Below, one piece after another: positions 1-8,120 of a stretch of DNA of 64,000 nucleotides. The notes beneath the pieces were generated by a model. The model was not told where the DNA came from and made no database searches. It saw nothing but the letters and a program-made list of their open reading frames with translations. Both the position numbers and the translations under genes were made by a program. The stretch is from Oscillospiraceae bacterium (GTDB lineage Bacteria; Bacillota; Clostridia; Oscillospirales; Ruminococcaceae), in the NCBI GenBank assembly GCA_019423755.1, contig JAHZAU010000003.1, positions 62,001 to 126,000 of the forward strand, written 5' to 3'. How positions within the stretch are numbered: the first letter of the stretch is position 1; the number at the start of each line of letters is the position of its first letter.

Positions 1-196
1 TGGGACGGTTGCCGGCCATCTGCAGGCGTTTCATCAGGCACAGTGCCATAAAGTGGCCCACATGCAGGCTGTCTGCGGTGGGGTCAAAGCCGATGTAAAA
101 GGTGGCTTTTCCGTTGTTGATCAGTTCTTTGATTTCTTCTTCGTCGGTAACCTGGGCGATCAGTCCGCGCCGGGTCAGTTCTTCGTACAGGGTCAT
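1..196 (-). CDS. tyrS: Tyrosyl-tRNA synthetase, N-terminal part (cut by window edge)
   Basis: This gene encodes the enzyme that charges tRNA-Tyr with tyrosine in the cytoplasm. Only the first 65 residues are present; the gene runs off the left edge. The visible part matches the class I TyrRS N-terminus: MTLYEELTRRGLI, then FYIGFDPTADSLHVGH, which holds the HVGH version of the HIGH signature that binds ATP. Two in-frame ATGs lie close together (202 and 196). An AAAGGA site sits 9 nt before the one at 196 and only 3 nt before the other, so I chose 196. The T-box leader directly upstream carries a tyrosine specifier codon, which independently supports the identity. Confidence 0.93.
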   Translation of the reverse strand, partial: MTLYEELTRRGLIAQVTDEEEIKELINNGKATFYIGFDPTADSLHVGHFMALCLMKRLQMAGNRP

Positions 197-241
197 GGTC
201 ATCGTTCCTTTCATTTGATCTGGAGCAGCGGCCGGATATAC

Positions 242-276
242 AAAAAAGCCCTCTGCTCGTATTCCAAGCAGAGGGC
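242..276 (-). terminator. Intrinsic terminator of the T-box leader
   Basis: The minus strand reads GCCCTCTGCTT, a short loop, then AGCAGAGGGC followed by six T. This is a perfect stem with a U tract, positioned just after the T-box sequence, so it is the OFF structure of the switch. Confidence 0.9.
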
Positions 277-535
277 GACAAATTGACGCGTTACCACCTC
301 TATTTACCGGGCCCTCACAGGCCGCGGCCTCACCAGGTACCGGCCCCTTCTATTGAAAGCAGCTTGATACCCTGACCCCATAACGCAGGTCACGCGGCCG
401 GTCCTACTGAGGGAGGTTTCCCCGTTGGGATGGCAGCTCCGGGAGGTATTCACACAGGGGCCTGCGCTTCCTTGCACCAACCGGAAGCTCTCTGCAGCAG
501 ACGCATCTGGGCTACTCGTTCCCATCTATGCCGTT
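242..535 (-). promoter_or_regulatory. Tyrosine T-box riboswitch leader of tyrS
   Basis: Read on the minus strand, this leader senses uncharged tRNA-Tyr and lets transcription continue into tyrS. The T-box sequence GAGGTGGTAACGCG lies at 300-287 and contains TGGT, complementary to an ACCA acceptor end. A specifier loop with GAATACC places the tyrosine codon UAC at 448-446. A terminator hairpin with a T run (276-242) follows the T-box, as in transcription-attenuating T-boxes. The codon, the downstream gene and the layout agree. The 5' limit is set by the promoter and is approximate. Confidence 0.9.
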
Positions 536-542
536 GTATACT

Positions 543-571
543 ATTATAAACAAAGGGGGACCTTTTGTCAA
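543..571 (-). promoter_or_regulatory. Promoter of the tyrS T-box transcript
   Basis: On the minus strand a perfect -35 TTGACA (571-566) and a perfect -10 TATAAT (548-543) are separated by 17 nt. The -35 element overlaps the recN stop codon (570-568), so tyrS has its own vegetative promoter even though recN ends on top of it. Confidence 0.85.
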
Positions 572-2250
572 GAGGAGACTTCCTCCGGCGGACGATGGGC
601 CAGTTCGAGCATCTCCCTGGCGTTCTGCATAGCGGTGCCGGTCAGGTTTTCGCCGGAGACGATGCGGGCGATCTCCTCCACCCGCTCCTCCGGGCTCAGC
701 ACACGCACCCGGGTAAAGGTGCGGCCGTCCTCCTCCTGCTTCTGGATCACCAGATGGTGGTCGCCGAAGGCTGCCACCTGGGCCAGATGGGTGACGCAGA
801 GCACCTGCCGGTTTCGGGACACCTGGGCCAGCTTCTGGCCGATCTTCTGGGCCGCTTTGCCGCTGACGCCGGTGTCGATCTCGTCGAAGATAGCGGTGCC
901 CACCTGGTCCTTTTCCGCCAGGACGTTTTTAATGGAGAGCATGACGCGGGAAAGCTCGCCGCCAGAGGCGATCTTCGCCAGCGGCTTGGGGTCCTCCCCG
1001 GCGTTGGAGCTGATGAGAAATTCCATCTGATCCTGTCCGCCGGCCTTGAGACCGGTGCGGGCCGCCGTGATGCTCAGCTTCACCGACGGCATATTGAGAA
1101 ATTCCAGCTCCCGCTTCACCCGGGCCAAAAACTCCCTTGCGGTACGGTGACGGGCAGCGGTCAAAGCGTCGGCCGCTTCCAGCAGACGGGGCCGCAGCTC
1201 GGCGTACCGGTTCTGCAGCTCCTGCAGCCGGTCGTCGGAGGACTGGTACTGTTCCAGCTTCTTTTGGCTCTCCGCTTCGTAGGCGAGGATCTCCTCCACC
1301 GTGCTGCCGTATTTGCGCTTGAGGCGGTGGATGGTGTCCAGCCGCTCCTCGATGCAGTCCAGGGCGTCGGGCTGATAATCCACCTGGTCCAGCTGGCTGC
1401 CCAGGGTGCCGCTCCAATCGGAAAGCTCGTAGGTCATCTCCTCACAGCGGCGGGCAGCGTCCTGCAGCTGGGGCAGGTAGCGTCCCAGTTCGGTCAGGTT
1501 CTGGCAAAGCTGTTCCATCAGCTGGCTGATGCCGCCGCCTTCCTCCCCGCCTTCCAGCAGCTCCCGGGACTGGCTCAGCAGGCGGACGATCTGCTCGGCG
1601 TTGCGGATCTGGTCCCGGCGCAGAAGAAGAGCTTCCTCCTCCCCTTCTTCCAAACCGGCGGCCTGGATCTCGTTGATCTGGTAGTTGAGCAGGTCCATCT
1701 GGTGTTCCTTCTCCCGGTCGTCCCGGGAAAGGCGGTCGATCTCCCGGCGCAGCTCCCGGGCCTGGTCGTACCGCTCCTGGTACGCCGCCTTCACCGGCTG
1801 CAGCTGGCCGTAGTCGTCAATGTAGCCCAGATGGGTCTCCGGCTGCATGAGCTTCTGGTTGTCCTTCTGGCCATGGATATCGATGAGCAACGAAGCAATA
1901 TCCCGCAGGATCTGCAAGGTGGCCGGGCGGCCGTTGATCTTGCAGCTGTTGCGCGCGCCCATCTCCCGGGTGATCAGCAGGCTGCCTTCCTCGGTCTCGT
2001 AGCCCATCTCCTCGATGCGCTGGGCCGCGGCCTCCGGGATGTCGGTAAACAGTGCCGACAGGCAGGCGCGGTCCTCCCCGGCCCGGATCAGGTCCTTGGA
2101 GAGCCGGGCGCCCAGCACCCCGTTGATGGCGCTGACCAGGATGGTTTTTCCGGCGCCGGTCTCGCCGGTGAACACGTTGAACCCGGGGCCCAGCTCGATG
2201 CTGGCCTCCTGGATCACCGCGATATTTTTAATGTACAGCTGTGACAGCAC
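568..2250 (-). CDS. recN: DNA repair ATPase RecN
   Basis: RecN is an SMC-like ATPase that acts early in double-strand-break repair and tethers DNA ends. The 560-residue length is normal. The N-terminus has the Walker A motif GETGAGKT (about residues 29-36), the middle is a long charged coiled coil, and the C-terminal third contains the ABC signature region ASGGELSRVMLS and Walker B IFDEIDTG. The start is GTG at 2250, 8 nt after GGGAGG. It is the last gene of the nusB-to-recN run, and argR-recN adjacency is typical of Firmicutes. Confidence 0.96.
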   Translation of the reverse strand: MLSQLYIKNIAVIQEASIELGPGFNVFTGETGAGKTILVSAINGVLGARLSKDLIRAGEDRACLSALFTDIPEAAAQRIEEMGYETEEGSLLITREMGARNSCKINGRPATLQILRDIASLLIDIHGQKDNQKLMQPETHLGYIDDYGQLQPVKAAYQERYDQARELRREIDRLSRDDREKEHQMDLLNYQINEIQAAGLEEGEEEALLLRRDQIRNAEQIVRLLSQSRELLEGGEEGGGISQLMEQLCQNLTELGRYLPQLQDAARRCEEMTYELSDWSGTLGSQLDQVDYQPDALDCIEERLDTIHRLKRKYGSTVEEILAYEAESQKKLEQYQSSDDRLQELQNRYAELRPRLLEAADALTAARHRTAREFLARVKRELEFLNMPSVKLSITAARTGLKAGGQDQMEFLISSNAGEDPKPLAKIASGGELSRVMLSIKNVLAEKDQVGTAIFDEIDTGVSGKAAQKIGQKLAQVSRNRQVLCVTHLAQVAAFGDHHLVIQKQEEDGRTFTRVRVLSPEERVEEIARIVSGENLTGTAMQNAREMLELAHRPPEEVSS

Positions 2251-2281
2251 CCAGATTCCCTCCCAAAGCCGTGCGCGCGGG

Positions 2282-2740
2282 CTAGTTTGTGGTCAGTTTG
2301 ATCAGCTCTTCCTCGATGGAGATGGCTGCTTCTTCGTTGCGCATCACCAGGAGGATGGTGTCATCCCCGGCGATGGTGCCTACCACGCCCTGCCAGTGCA
2401 GGGTATCCATAGCGGCGCAGGCTGCGTTGGCCATACCGGTGTAGCACTTGACCACCACCAGGTTCTGGGCATGGTCCACCGAGCGCACCGCCTCGGTAAA
2501 GATGGCGTGGAACTTAAAGGAAAGGTCTGCCTGGTTGTCTTTGGGGCCGTGGGTGGTATAGCGGTAGGTCCCATCGGCGCCCAGGGTCTTGATGAGGCGC
2601 AGTTCCTTGATGTCGCGGGAGACGGTGGCCTGTGTGACCGAGAAGCCCGCCTCGTTGAGTTTGTCCTGCAGCTCCTCCTGGGTATCGATTTTGTAGTTGG
2701 AAATCAGTTCCAGAATCTTGCTGTGGCGTTTGGATTTCAT
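2282..2740 (-). CDS. argR: Arginine repressor ArgR
   Basis: This is an arginine-sensing hexameric repressor/activator of arginine metabolism genes. The 152 residues fit the family: an N-terminal winged helix (KRHSKILELISNYKIDTQEEL and following, with SVTQATVSRDIKELRL as recognition region) and a C-terminal core domain with GTIAGDDTILLV, which carries the arginine-contacting GD pair. ATG 2740 has a GGGGAGGGG site. It starts 3 nt after the nadK stop. ArgR next to RecN is common in Bacilli and Clostridia. Confidence 0.95.
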   Translation of the reverse strand: MKSKRHSKILELISNYKIDTQEELQDKLNEAGFSVTQATVSRDIKELRLIKTLGADGTYRYTTHGPKDNQADLSFKFHAIFTEAVRSVDHAQNLVVVKCYTGMANAACAAMDTLHWQGVVGTIAGDDTILLVMRNEEAAISIEEELIKLTTN

Positions 2741-2743
2741 TCC

Positions 2744-3598
2744 TTATCCCCTCCCCAGAATCTTTTTGTTGATCTTTTCGTAGTATGCGTTGCTCCCGAA
2801 GCTGACGAACTGCGCCGTCTTGGGATAGCGGCTGATGTAGATGGTGTCCTCCGGGTCGATACGGACGCCGTTTTCGCCATCTACCGTCATGTAGAGAATA
2901 TCGGGGTTGTTGACGTAGCGCCCCCGGACCCGGAACACCTCCTCCGGCGAATAGAGGATCGCGCGGGAGAAGAGAGAGTGCGGGCAGATGGGGGTGATCA
3001 TAATGGTGTCCATGGAGGCGTAGATGATGGGACCGCCTGCCGAAAGGGCGTAGGCCGTGGAACCGGTGGGGGTGGAGAAGATGAGTCCGTCGGCCCGGTA
3101 GCTGGAAAGGAAGCCGTTTTTGGTCTCTACCTCGATGTCCACCATCTTGGCCAGCTCACCCTTGGAGATGACGATATCGTTGATGGCCTTAAAGACCGAC
3201 TTCTTCCCCTCGTGGATCAGCTTCGCCTGGATAAGCATCCGGTTCTGGATGGTGTAGTCGTGGTTGACCACCTTTTCCAGGGTGCTCAGGTCGTTGTATT
3301 CCAGTTCGGTCAAAAAGCCCAGCCGGCCGGCGTTGATGCCCAACACCGGGCAGCCGATCTCCATGGCCTGGTGGGCGCTTTGGATCATGGTGCCGTCGCC
3401 GCCGATGGAGAGGACCATATCGATCATCCCCTGATGCAGCTGGGGCTCATAAAGCCGAACGCCCTGGTCGCGGAAGTGGGCCAGATAGTAGCCCTCCATA
3501 TATGTAGCGCAGTGATAGCCTTCCAGGCGGCGGATCACCTCCTGGGTACATTCCACCGTGTTGCGTTTTCCCAGATTGGGTATAATGAGAATATTCAT
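2744..3598 (-). CDS. nadK: NAD kinase
   Basis: The enzyme phosphorylates NAD to NADP in the cytosol. The 284-residue protein has the family hallmark GGDGT (in LSIGGDGTMIQSA, about residues 66-70), the NAD-binding region GRLGFLTE, and the conserved GSTAYALSAGGPI segment. The ATG overlaps the tlyA stop by one base, indicating translational coupling. It belongs to the conserved dxs-tlyA-nadK-argR-recN run. Confidence 0.95.
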   Translation of the reverse strand: MNILIIPNLGKRNTVECTQEVIRRLEGYHCATYMEGYYLAHFRDQGVRLYEPQLHQGMIDMVLSIGGDGTMIQSAHQAMEIGCPVLGINAGRLGFLTELEYNDLSTLEKVVNHDYTIQNRMLIQAKLIHEGKKSVFKAINDIVISKGELAKMVDIEVETKNGFLSSYRADGLIFSTPTGSTAYALSAGGPIIYASMDTIMITPICPHSLFSRAILYSPEEVFRVRGRYVNNPDILYMTVDGENGVRIDPEDTIYISRYPKTAQFVSFGSNAYYEKINKKILGRG

Positions 3599-4431
3599 CA
3601 GGAATTCCTCCTGGCATCGTGATTTTTGGCCCCGTCCAGCGAGTCATGGGCCATCTCCACCGTGTGGAAGATGGTCTCCTCCGCCAGCGGCTCCCCGCCG
3701 GGCTCCTTGCTCAGGTACAGCAGGTACTCGATGTTCCCTTCCGGCCCTTTGATGGGGGAAAAGTCCAGCCCGCGGACCGCAAAACCGGTCTCCTGGGCAA
3801 AGGAAGCCACCTTTTGGATCACTTCCCGGTGGATCTCCGGCTCGCGGACCACGCCGTTTTTGCCGACCTTGCCTTTTCCCGCCTCAAACTGGGGCTTGAC
3901 CAGGCAGACCATCTGTCCCTGCGGGCTCAGCAGCTCATACGCTACCGGCAGCACCAGGCACAGCGAGATAAACGAGACGTCTACCGACGCAAAGTCGATC
4001 TCCTCCGGCACCTGCTCGTGGGTCACATACCGGATGTTGGTGCGCTCCATGTTGACCACCCGCGGGTCGTTGCGCAGCGACCAGGCCAGCTGGCCGTAGC
4101 CCACGTCCACCGAGTAGACCTTCACCGCGCCGTTTTGCAGCATGCAGTCGGTAAAGCCGCCGGTGGAGGCGCCGATATCCATGCAGCACTTCCCTTCCAG
4201 GGTCACCGGGAAGGCGGTCATAGCCTTTTCCAGCTTAAGACCGCCGCGGCTCACATAGCGCAAGGTTTCGCCCCGGATCTCGATCTGGTCGTCGTCCTTT
4301 ACCTGGGCGCCGGCCTTGTCTGACTTCTGGCCGTTGACGTAGACCTTGCCCTCCATAATAATCACCTTGGCTTTCTCCCGGCTGGGGAGAAGGCCTCGTT
4401 CCACTAATGCAATATCCAGCCTTTGTTTCAC
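3598..4431 (-). CDS. tlyA: TlyA-family rRNA 2'-O-methyltransferase
   Basis: TlyA-type enzymes 2'-O-methylate ribosomal RNA; older annotations call them hemolysin A. The 277-residue protein has an N-terminal S4 RNA-binding domain (QRLDIALVERGLLPSREKAK, residues about 3-60) and a Rossmann methyltransferase domain with the SAM motif DIGASTGGFTDCML. I chose GTG 4431 because GGGAGG lies 7 nt upstream; a TTG 15 nt further upstream would overlap that site. It is coupled to nadK by a one-base overlap. The exact methylated nucleotide cannot be read from sequence. Confidence 0.92.
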   Translation of the reverse strand: MKQRLDIALVERGLLPSREKAKVIIMEGKVYVNGQKSDKAGAQVKDDDQIEIRGETLRYVSRGGLKLEKAMTAFPVTLEGKCCMDIGASTGGFTDCMLQNGAVKVYSVDVGYGQLAWSLRNDPRVVNMERTNIRYVTHEQVPEEIDFASVDVSFISLCLVLPVAYELLSPQGQMVCLVKPQFEAGKGKVGKNGVVREPEIHREVIQKVASFAQETGFAVRGLDFSPIKGPEGNIEYLLYLSKEPGGEPLAEETIFHTVEMAHDSLDGAKNHDARRNS

Positions 4432-4484
4432 GCTGTTCCCTCCCAAGGCTGCCTACCCTGCAGCCCTTTGCAATTCAAGCGATT

Positions 4485-6353
4485 TTAACTGTTTTGCCAC
4501 CGGCGGGCGATGCTTTCCCCGTCCAGTCCCGCCAGGAAGAAGGCCCGGGCGGCGGAAGACTGCGGAATAAAGCGGTTGCGGATCGCCTGGATGTGGTAGC
4601 TTCCGGTATAGCCCGCTTCCAGCAGGGCGGCGGCCATGGCCTCGCCCAAGCCGCCGGCTTCGATGCCTTCTTCGGCAAAGAGGATCTTCTTTTTCTGTTT
4701 GAGCCAATCTACTGCATCCTGCGGCAGCGGGAAGGCCCGTTCCAACTTCAATACCGACACCGGCTCGCCCTGCTCCTCCAAAAGCTGGGCCGCTTCCAGC
4801 ACCTGCTGGGTCAGGCGGCCGTAGGTAACGATACAGCCCGCCGCGTCGGCGTTTTTCTGCCAAAGGGACCAATCGCCCCGGGATTCCATCTGCCCCGGCA
4901 GCAGGGAGATCTCTCCCCCGCGGGGATAGCGCACGCAGCAGGGGCCGCTTTCCTCATAGCAGGCGCGGTACAGGTCCCGGCGCAGCTCGGCATAGGTGGC
5001 CGGGGAATAGATCACCATCCCGGGCACCGTGGAAAGCATGGCCACATCAAAGACGCCCTGATGGGTCTCGCCGTCGTTGCCCACCAAACCGGCCCGGTCC
5101 ACCGCCAGCACCACGTGCATGGGCTCGATGGAAAGGTCGTGGAGCACCTGGTCGTAGGAGCGCTGCAGGAAGGAGGAATACACCGCAAATACCGGCAGCA
5201 TCCCTCCTGCCGCCAAGCCGCCGCAGAAGGTGACGGCGTGGCTTTCGGCAATGCCCACATCGTAAAAGCGACCGCTGCTTTTAAGCTCCTTAGAAAAATA
5301 GTTGAGCCCGGTCCCGTATTTCATAGCGGCGGTCACCGCACAGATCTTCGGGTCCTGGTTGGCAAGCTGGGTCAGATAGCGGCCAAATTGCTCCGAGAAA
5401 TTGGTGCCGCCGCTGCTTTTGGGGATGCCGGTCTCAATATCGAAGCCCGGCGTCCCGTGAAATTCGCCCGGGTTTTCCTCGGCAAAGCGATAGCCCTTTC
5501 CCTTCTGGGTCTCTACATAGATAAACACCGGCCGGTGCAGCTCCCGCGCACGGGTCAGCACGCTGCACAAAGCGTCCAGGTCGTGGCCGTCCACCGGACC
5601 CATATAAACATAGCCCATCGCCTCGAACCAGTTGCTGCTGTACAGCGCCTCCTTCATCGTCCCTTTGAGGAACTGAAGGGCGTGGTTGATGGGCTTGCCC
5701 ACCAGCGGCACATGGTCGAACACCTGGGACACGGTATCCTTCAGCTTAAAGTAGCCCGGGCGGGCCCGCAGCTGGGAAAGATAGCGGGAAGGCCCCACGT
5801 TATTTTTGGAAATGGACATTTTGTTGTCGTTAAAGATGACGATCAGGTTATCCCCGGTGCGTCCGGCGTTGTTGGCGCCTTCGTAAGCAAGGCCGCTGGT
5901 GAAGGAGCCGTCGCCGATGACCGCCAGCACATGGTGATCATCCCCCTGCAGGCGCTTGGCCCGAACCAGGCCGAACGCCGCCGAGATGGAGGTGCTGGAA
6001 TGCCCTGCCAGATAGGCGTCGTAGGGGCTTTCCTTGCGCTTGGGGAAGCCGGACAGGCCGCCCTCCTGGCGCAGGGTAGAAAACCGCTCCCGCCGTCCGG
6101 TGAGCAGCTTGTGGGTATAAGCCTGATGCCCCACGTCCCAGACGATCTGGTCCTGGGGGCAGTCGAAAACGCGGTGGATGGCCACCGTCAGTTCCACCGT
6201 ACCCAGGTTGGAGGCCAGGTGGCCGCCGGTGCGGGAGGTGGTCGAAATCAGCTCCTGCCGGATCTCCGCACACAGCTGCTCCAGCTGCTCTCGGGGCAGC
6301 TTCTTCAGATCCTGCGGGCTGTTGATCCCATCCAGAATACGCTGATCATTCAT
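4485..6353 (-). CDS. dxs: 1-deoxy-D-xylulose-5-phosphate synthase
   Basis: Dxs condenses pyruvate with glyceraldehyde 3-phosphate using thiamine diphosphate, the first step of the MEP isoprenoid pathway. The 622-residue length is normal. Visible are the N-terminal GGHLASNLG and WDVGHQAY segments, the thiamine-diphosphate motif starting GDGSFTSGLAYE and ending in an NDN, and the C-terminal transketolase part with DRAGLVGNDGETHQG. Co-location with ispA fits an isoprenoid supply role. Confidence 0.97.
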   Translation of the reverse strand: MNDQRILDGINSPQDLKKLPREQLEQLCAEIRQELISTTSRTGGHLASNLGTVELTVAIHRVFDCPQDQIVWDVGHQAYTHKLLTGRRERFSTLRQEGGLSGFPKRKESPYDAYLAGHSSTSISAAFGLVRAKRLQGDDHHVLAVIGDGSFTSGLAYEGANNAGRTGDNLIVIFNDNKMSISKNNVGPSRYLSQLRARPGYFKLKDTVSQVFDHVPLVGKPINHALQFLKGTMKEALYSSNWFEAMGYVYMGPVDGHDLDALCSVLTRARELHRPVFIYVETQKGKGYRFAEENPGEFHGTPGFDIETGIPKSSGGTNFSEQFGRYLTQLANQDPKICAVTAAMKYGTGLNYFSKELKSSGRFYDVGIAESHAVTFCGGLAAGGMLPVFAVYSSFLQRSYDQVLHDLSIEPMHVVLAVDRAGLVGNDGETHQGVFDVAMLSTVPGMVIYSPATYAELRRDLYRACYEESGPCCVRYPRGGEISLLPGQMESRGDWSLWQKNADAAGCIVTYGRLTQQVLEAAQLLEEQGEPVSVLKLERAFPLPQDAVDWLKQKKKILFAEEGIEAGGLGEAMAAALLEAGYTGSYHIQAIRNRFIPQSSAARAFFLAGLDGESIARRWQNS

Positions 6354-6381
6354 AGTATCGGTTCCCTTTCCTTGGATGTAA

Positions 6382-6915
6382 TTACAGCGGCATCAACATA
6401 CCGATGCTGATACCAAGCACCGCTCCGGCCAGGACCTCCAGCGGCGTATGTCCCAAAAACTCCTTGAGCATGGCCTCGCGCTCCTCTTCCTCCTGGCTGA
6501 CCTCCTGATCGGGTTTTTCCCGGTGGAAAAGGCGGTACAGGCGGCTGTGCTTGGGGTCGGTGAACAGTTCCTGCAGGTTGAGGGACATGTTTTCGATCAT
6601 CACATTGAGGACCTTGGCCTGCTGTCCGGCTGCCCGGCGCACGCCCATGGCGTCATACATGACGATGGCGGAAAGCACCAGACCCAGCGCGAACTCCGGG
6701 GAAGCAAAGCCCAGTTGCCGTTCCAGCATGGCCGTCACCGAGCAGACCAGCGCCGAGTGGGCACTGGGCATGCCGCCGGCGCCCACCATCCGCTCCCAGA
6801 CCAGCTCCCGGGTGACCAAAAGGGTCAGCAGCGTTTTCAGCACCTGCGCCGACAGCCACGCCACAAACCCCACGTTGATATAGGGGTTGCTAAGCAACGT
6901 TCCGAAGAAATTCAT
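6382..6915 (-). CDS. Divergent PAP2 family membrane protein (DUF212, YuiD-like)
   Basis: This is a small integral membrane protein of the DUF212 family, distantly related to PAP2 phosphatases. Conserved segments are GGMPSAHSALV, which resembles the PAP2 active-site SxxxH region, and MYDAMGVRRAAGQQA. Hydrophobic stretches near residues 10-35, 70-90 and at the C-terminus (LEVLAGAVLGISIGML) support membrane location. I took ATG 6915 because AGGA lies 7 nt upstream; another in-frame ATG at 6933 has no site. It lies between ispA and dxs, so a role in polyprenyl phosphate handling is possible but unproven. Confidence 0.85.
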   Translation of the reverse strand: MNFFGTLLSNPYINVGFVAWLSAQVLKTLLTLLVTRELVWERMVGAGGMPSAHSALVCSVTAMLERQLGFASPEFALGLVLSAIVMYDAMGVRRAAGQQAKVLNVMIENMSLNLQELFTDPKHSRLYRLFHREKPDQEVSQEEEEREAMLKEFLGHTPLEVLAGAVLGISIGMLMPL

Positions 6916-6962
6916 AAAATCATCCTGTTCCATAGCCGCCGCAGCGGTATTTTCTGTCGTGA

Positions 6963-7844
6963 TTAGTTTCGGCGTTCCAATACAAAGTCGGCCAGCCCTT
7001 CCAGGAAGGAAGAAGCGATCCCGCCCTCCCGGAGCGCATCTTTGGCCTGGCGGATGTAGTCCTCCGCGATCTGCCGCGCTCCGGAAATGCCGTAGGCCGA
7101 AACGTAGGTGGTCTTCTGGTTCTGCTCATCGCTGCCTACCGGTTTGCCCAGCTCCTGGCTGGTGGAGGTCTGGTCGAGGATATCGTCGGTAATCTGGAAG
7201 GCCACGCCCACCGCCTGCGCATAGGCGCGGATGGAGGCAAGCTGCTCTTCCCCAGCGCCGCCGATCATGCTCCCCATGACCGCTGCCGCTTCGATAAGGG
7301 CCCCGGTCTTGAGACGGTCGGTCTCCTGGACCGACTGGATGGGCACGGCACGGCCTTCGCTTGCCAGGTCCATGACCTGCCCGCCGATCATGCCACCCGT
7401 GCCGATAGCCCGGGCCAGCACCAAGGCAGCGCTCAGGGTCCGCTGCGGGTCCCCCGGGGCCTGGAGCATAGTTTCAAAGGCGGCGGTCAGCAGGCCGTCC
7501 CCAGCCAGCAGGGCGGTCGCCTCACCGTAAGCCACATGGCAGGAAGGCTTGCCCCGGCGCAGGTCGTCGTCGTCCATGCAGGGCAGGTCGTCGTGGATCA
7601 GCGAATAGGCGTGCACCATCTCCAGGGCGCAGCAAAACGGCCGGACTGCTTCCTCCGAGCCTCCCCAGGCACGGCAGCATTCCAGCGCCAGCGCGCCGCG
7701 CAGCCGCTTTCCTCCGCCCAAAAGGCTATAGCGCATCGCTTCCACCACGCTGGCCTGCTCCCCGTGACACACCGGGAGCGCCTGGTCCAGCGCTTCTTCC
7801 AACCACTCTGCGTCTGCTTTGAGACGCTGGGCAAATTCCATCAT
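6963..7844 (-). CDS. ispA: Polyprenyl synthetase (farnesyl/geranylgeranyl diphosphate synthase)
   Basis: The enzyme extends allylic diphosphates with isopentenyl diphosphate. The 293-residue sequence has both Asp-rich motifs: HDDLPCMDDDDLRRG (first, with the four-residue D-spacing of bacterial FPP synthases) and FQITDDILD (second). The GGKRLRGAL segment near residue 47 binds diphosphate. ATG 7844 has GGGAGG 8 nt upstream. The xseA-xseB-ispA-dxs order is the standard bacterial arrangement. Confidence 0.94.
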   Translation of the reverse strand: MMEFAQRLKADAEWLEEALDQALPVCHGEQASVVEAMRYSLLGGGKRLRGALALECCRAWGGSEEAVRPFCCALEMVHAYSLIHDDLPCMDDDDLRRGKPSCHVAYGEATALLAGDGLLTAAFETMLQAPGDPQRTLSAALVLARAIGTGGMIGGQVMDLASEGRAVPIQSVQETDRLKTGALIEAAAVMGSMIGGAGEEQLASIRAYAQAVGVAFQITDDILDQTSTSQELGKPVGSDEQNQKTTYVSAYGISGARQIAEDYIRQAKDALREGGIASSFLEGLADFVLERRN

Positions 7845-7889
7845 CGATCTTGCCTCCCTTACCTTTTCCGTCTTTGTCCGGCCCGAGGG

Positions 7890-8108
7890 TTACTCGGGCT
7901 GGGTCTTGTCCGGCTCCGGCACCACAGCCAGCAGCTTTTCTACCTTCGCCTGGGCGGCATTGAGCTTCTTATCGCAGAAAGCGATGAGCTTGGACGCCTC
8001 GGCGTACAGCTCCAATGCCTGGTCCAGCGTCGCGTCCCCGGCGCTGAGCACCGACGCGATCTCGTCCAGCCGCTGCATGGCTTCCTCCAGCTGGTATTTT
8101 TCTGCCAC
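7890..8108 (-). CDS. xseB: Exodeoxyribonuclease VII small subunit
   Basis: XseB binds the helical region of XseA to form exonuclease VII, which degrades single-stranded DNA. The 72-residue size is typical. The core ends in the conserved LDQALELYAEASKLIAFCDKKL segment, of which LELYAEASKL is the family hallmark. It starts with GTG at 8108, 8 nt after GGGGG, and lies 12 nt after xseA. Confidence 0.93.
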   Translation of the reverse strand: MAEKYQLEEAMQRLDEIASVLSAGDATLDQALELYAEASKLIAFCDKKLNAAQAKVEKLLAVVPEPDKTQPE

Positions 8109-8120
8109 GATAGGTTCCCC

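Noticed and set aside
565..2244. Long plus-strand open frame opposite recN
   Set aside because: It mirrors the codon-position bias of recN, has a Leu/Gly/Val-rich composition without family resemblance and no ribosome binding site. Similar antisense frames elsewhere (for example 4407-6410, 12723-15005 and 35132-37006) were rejected for the same reason.
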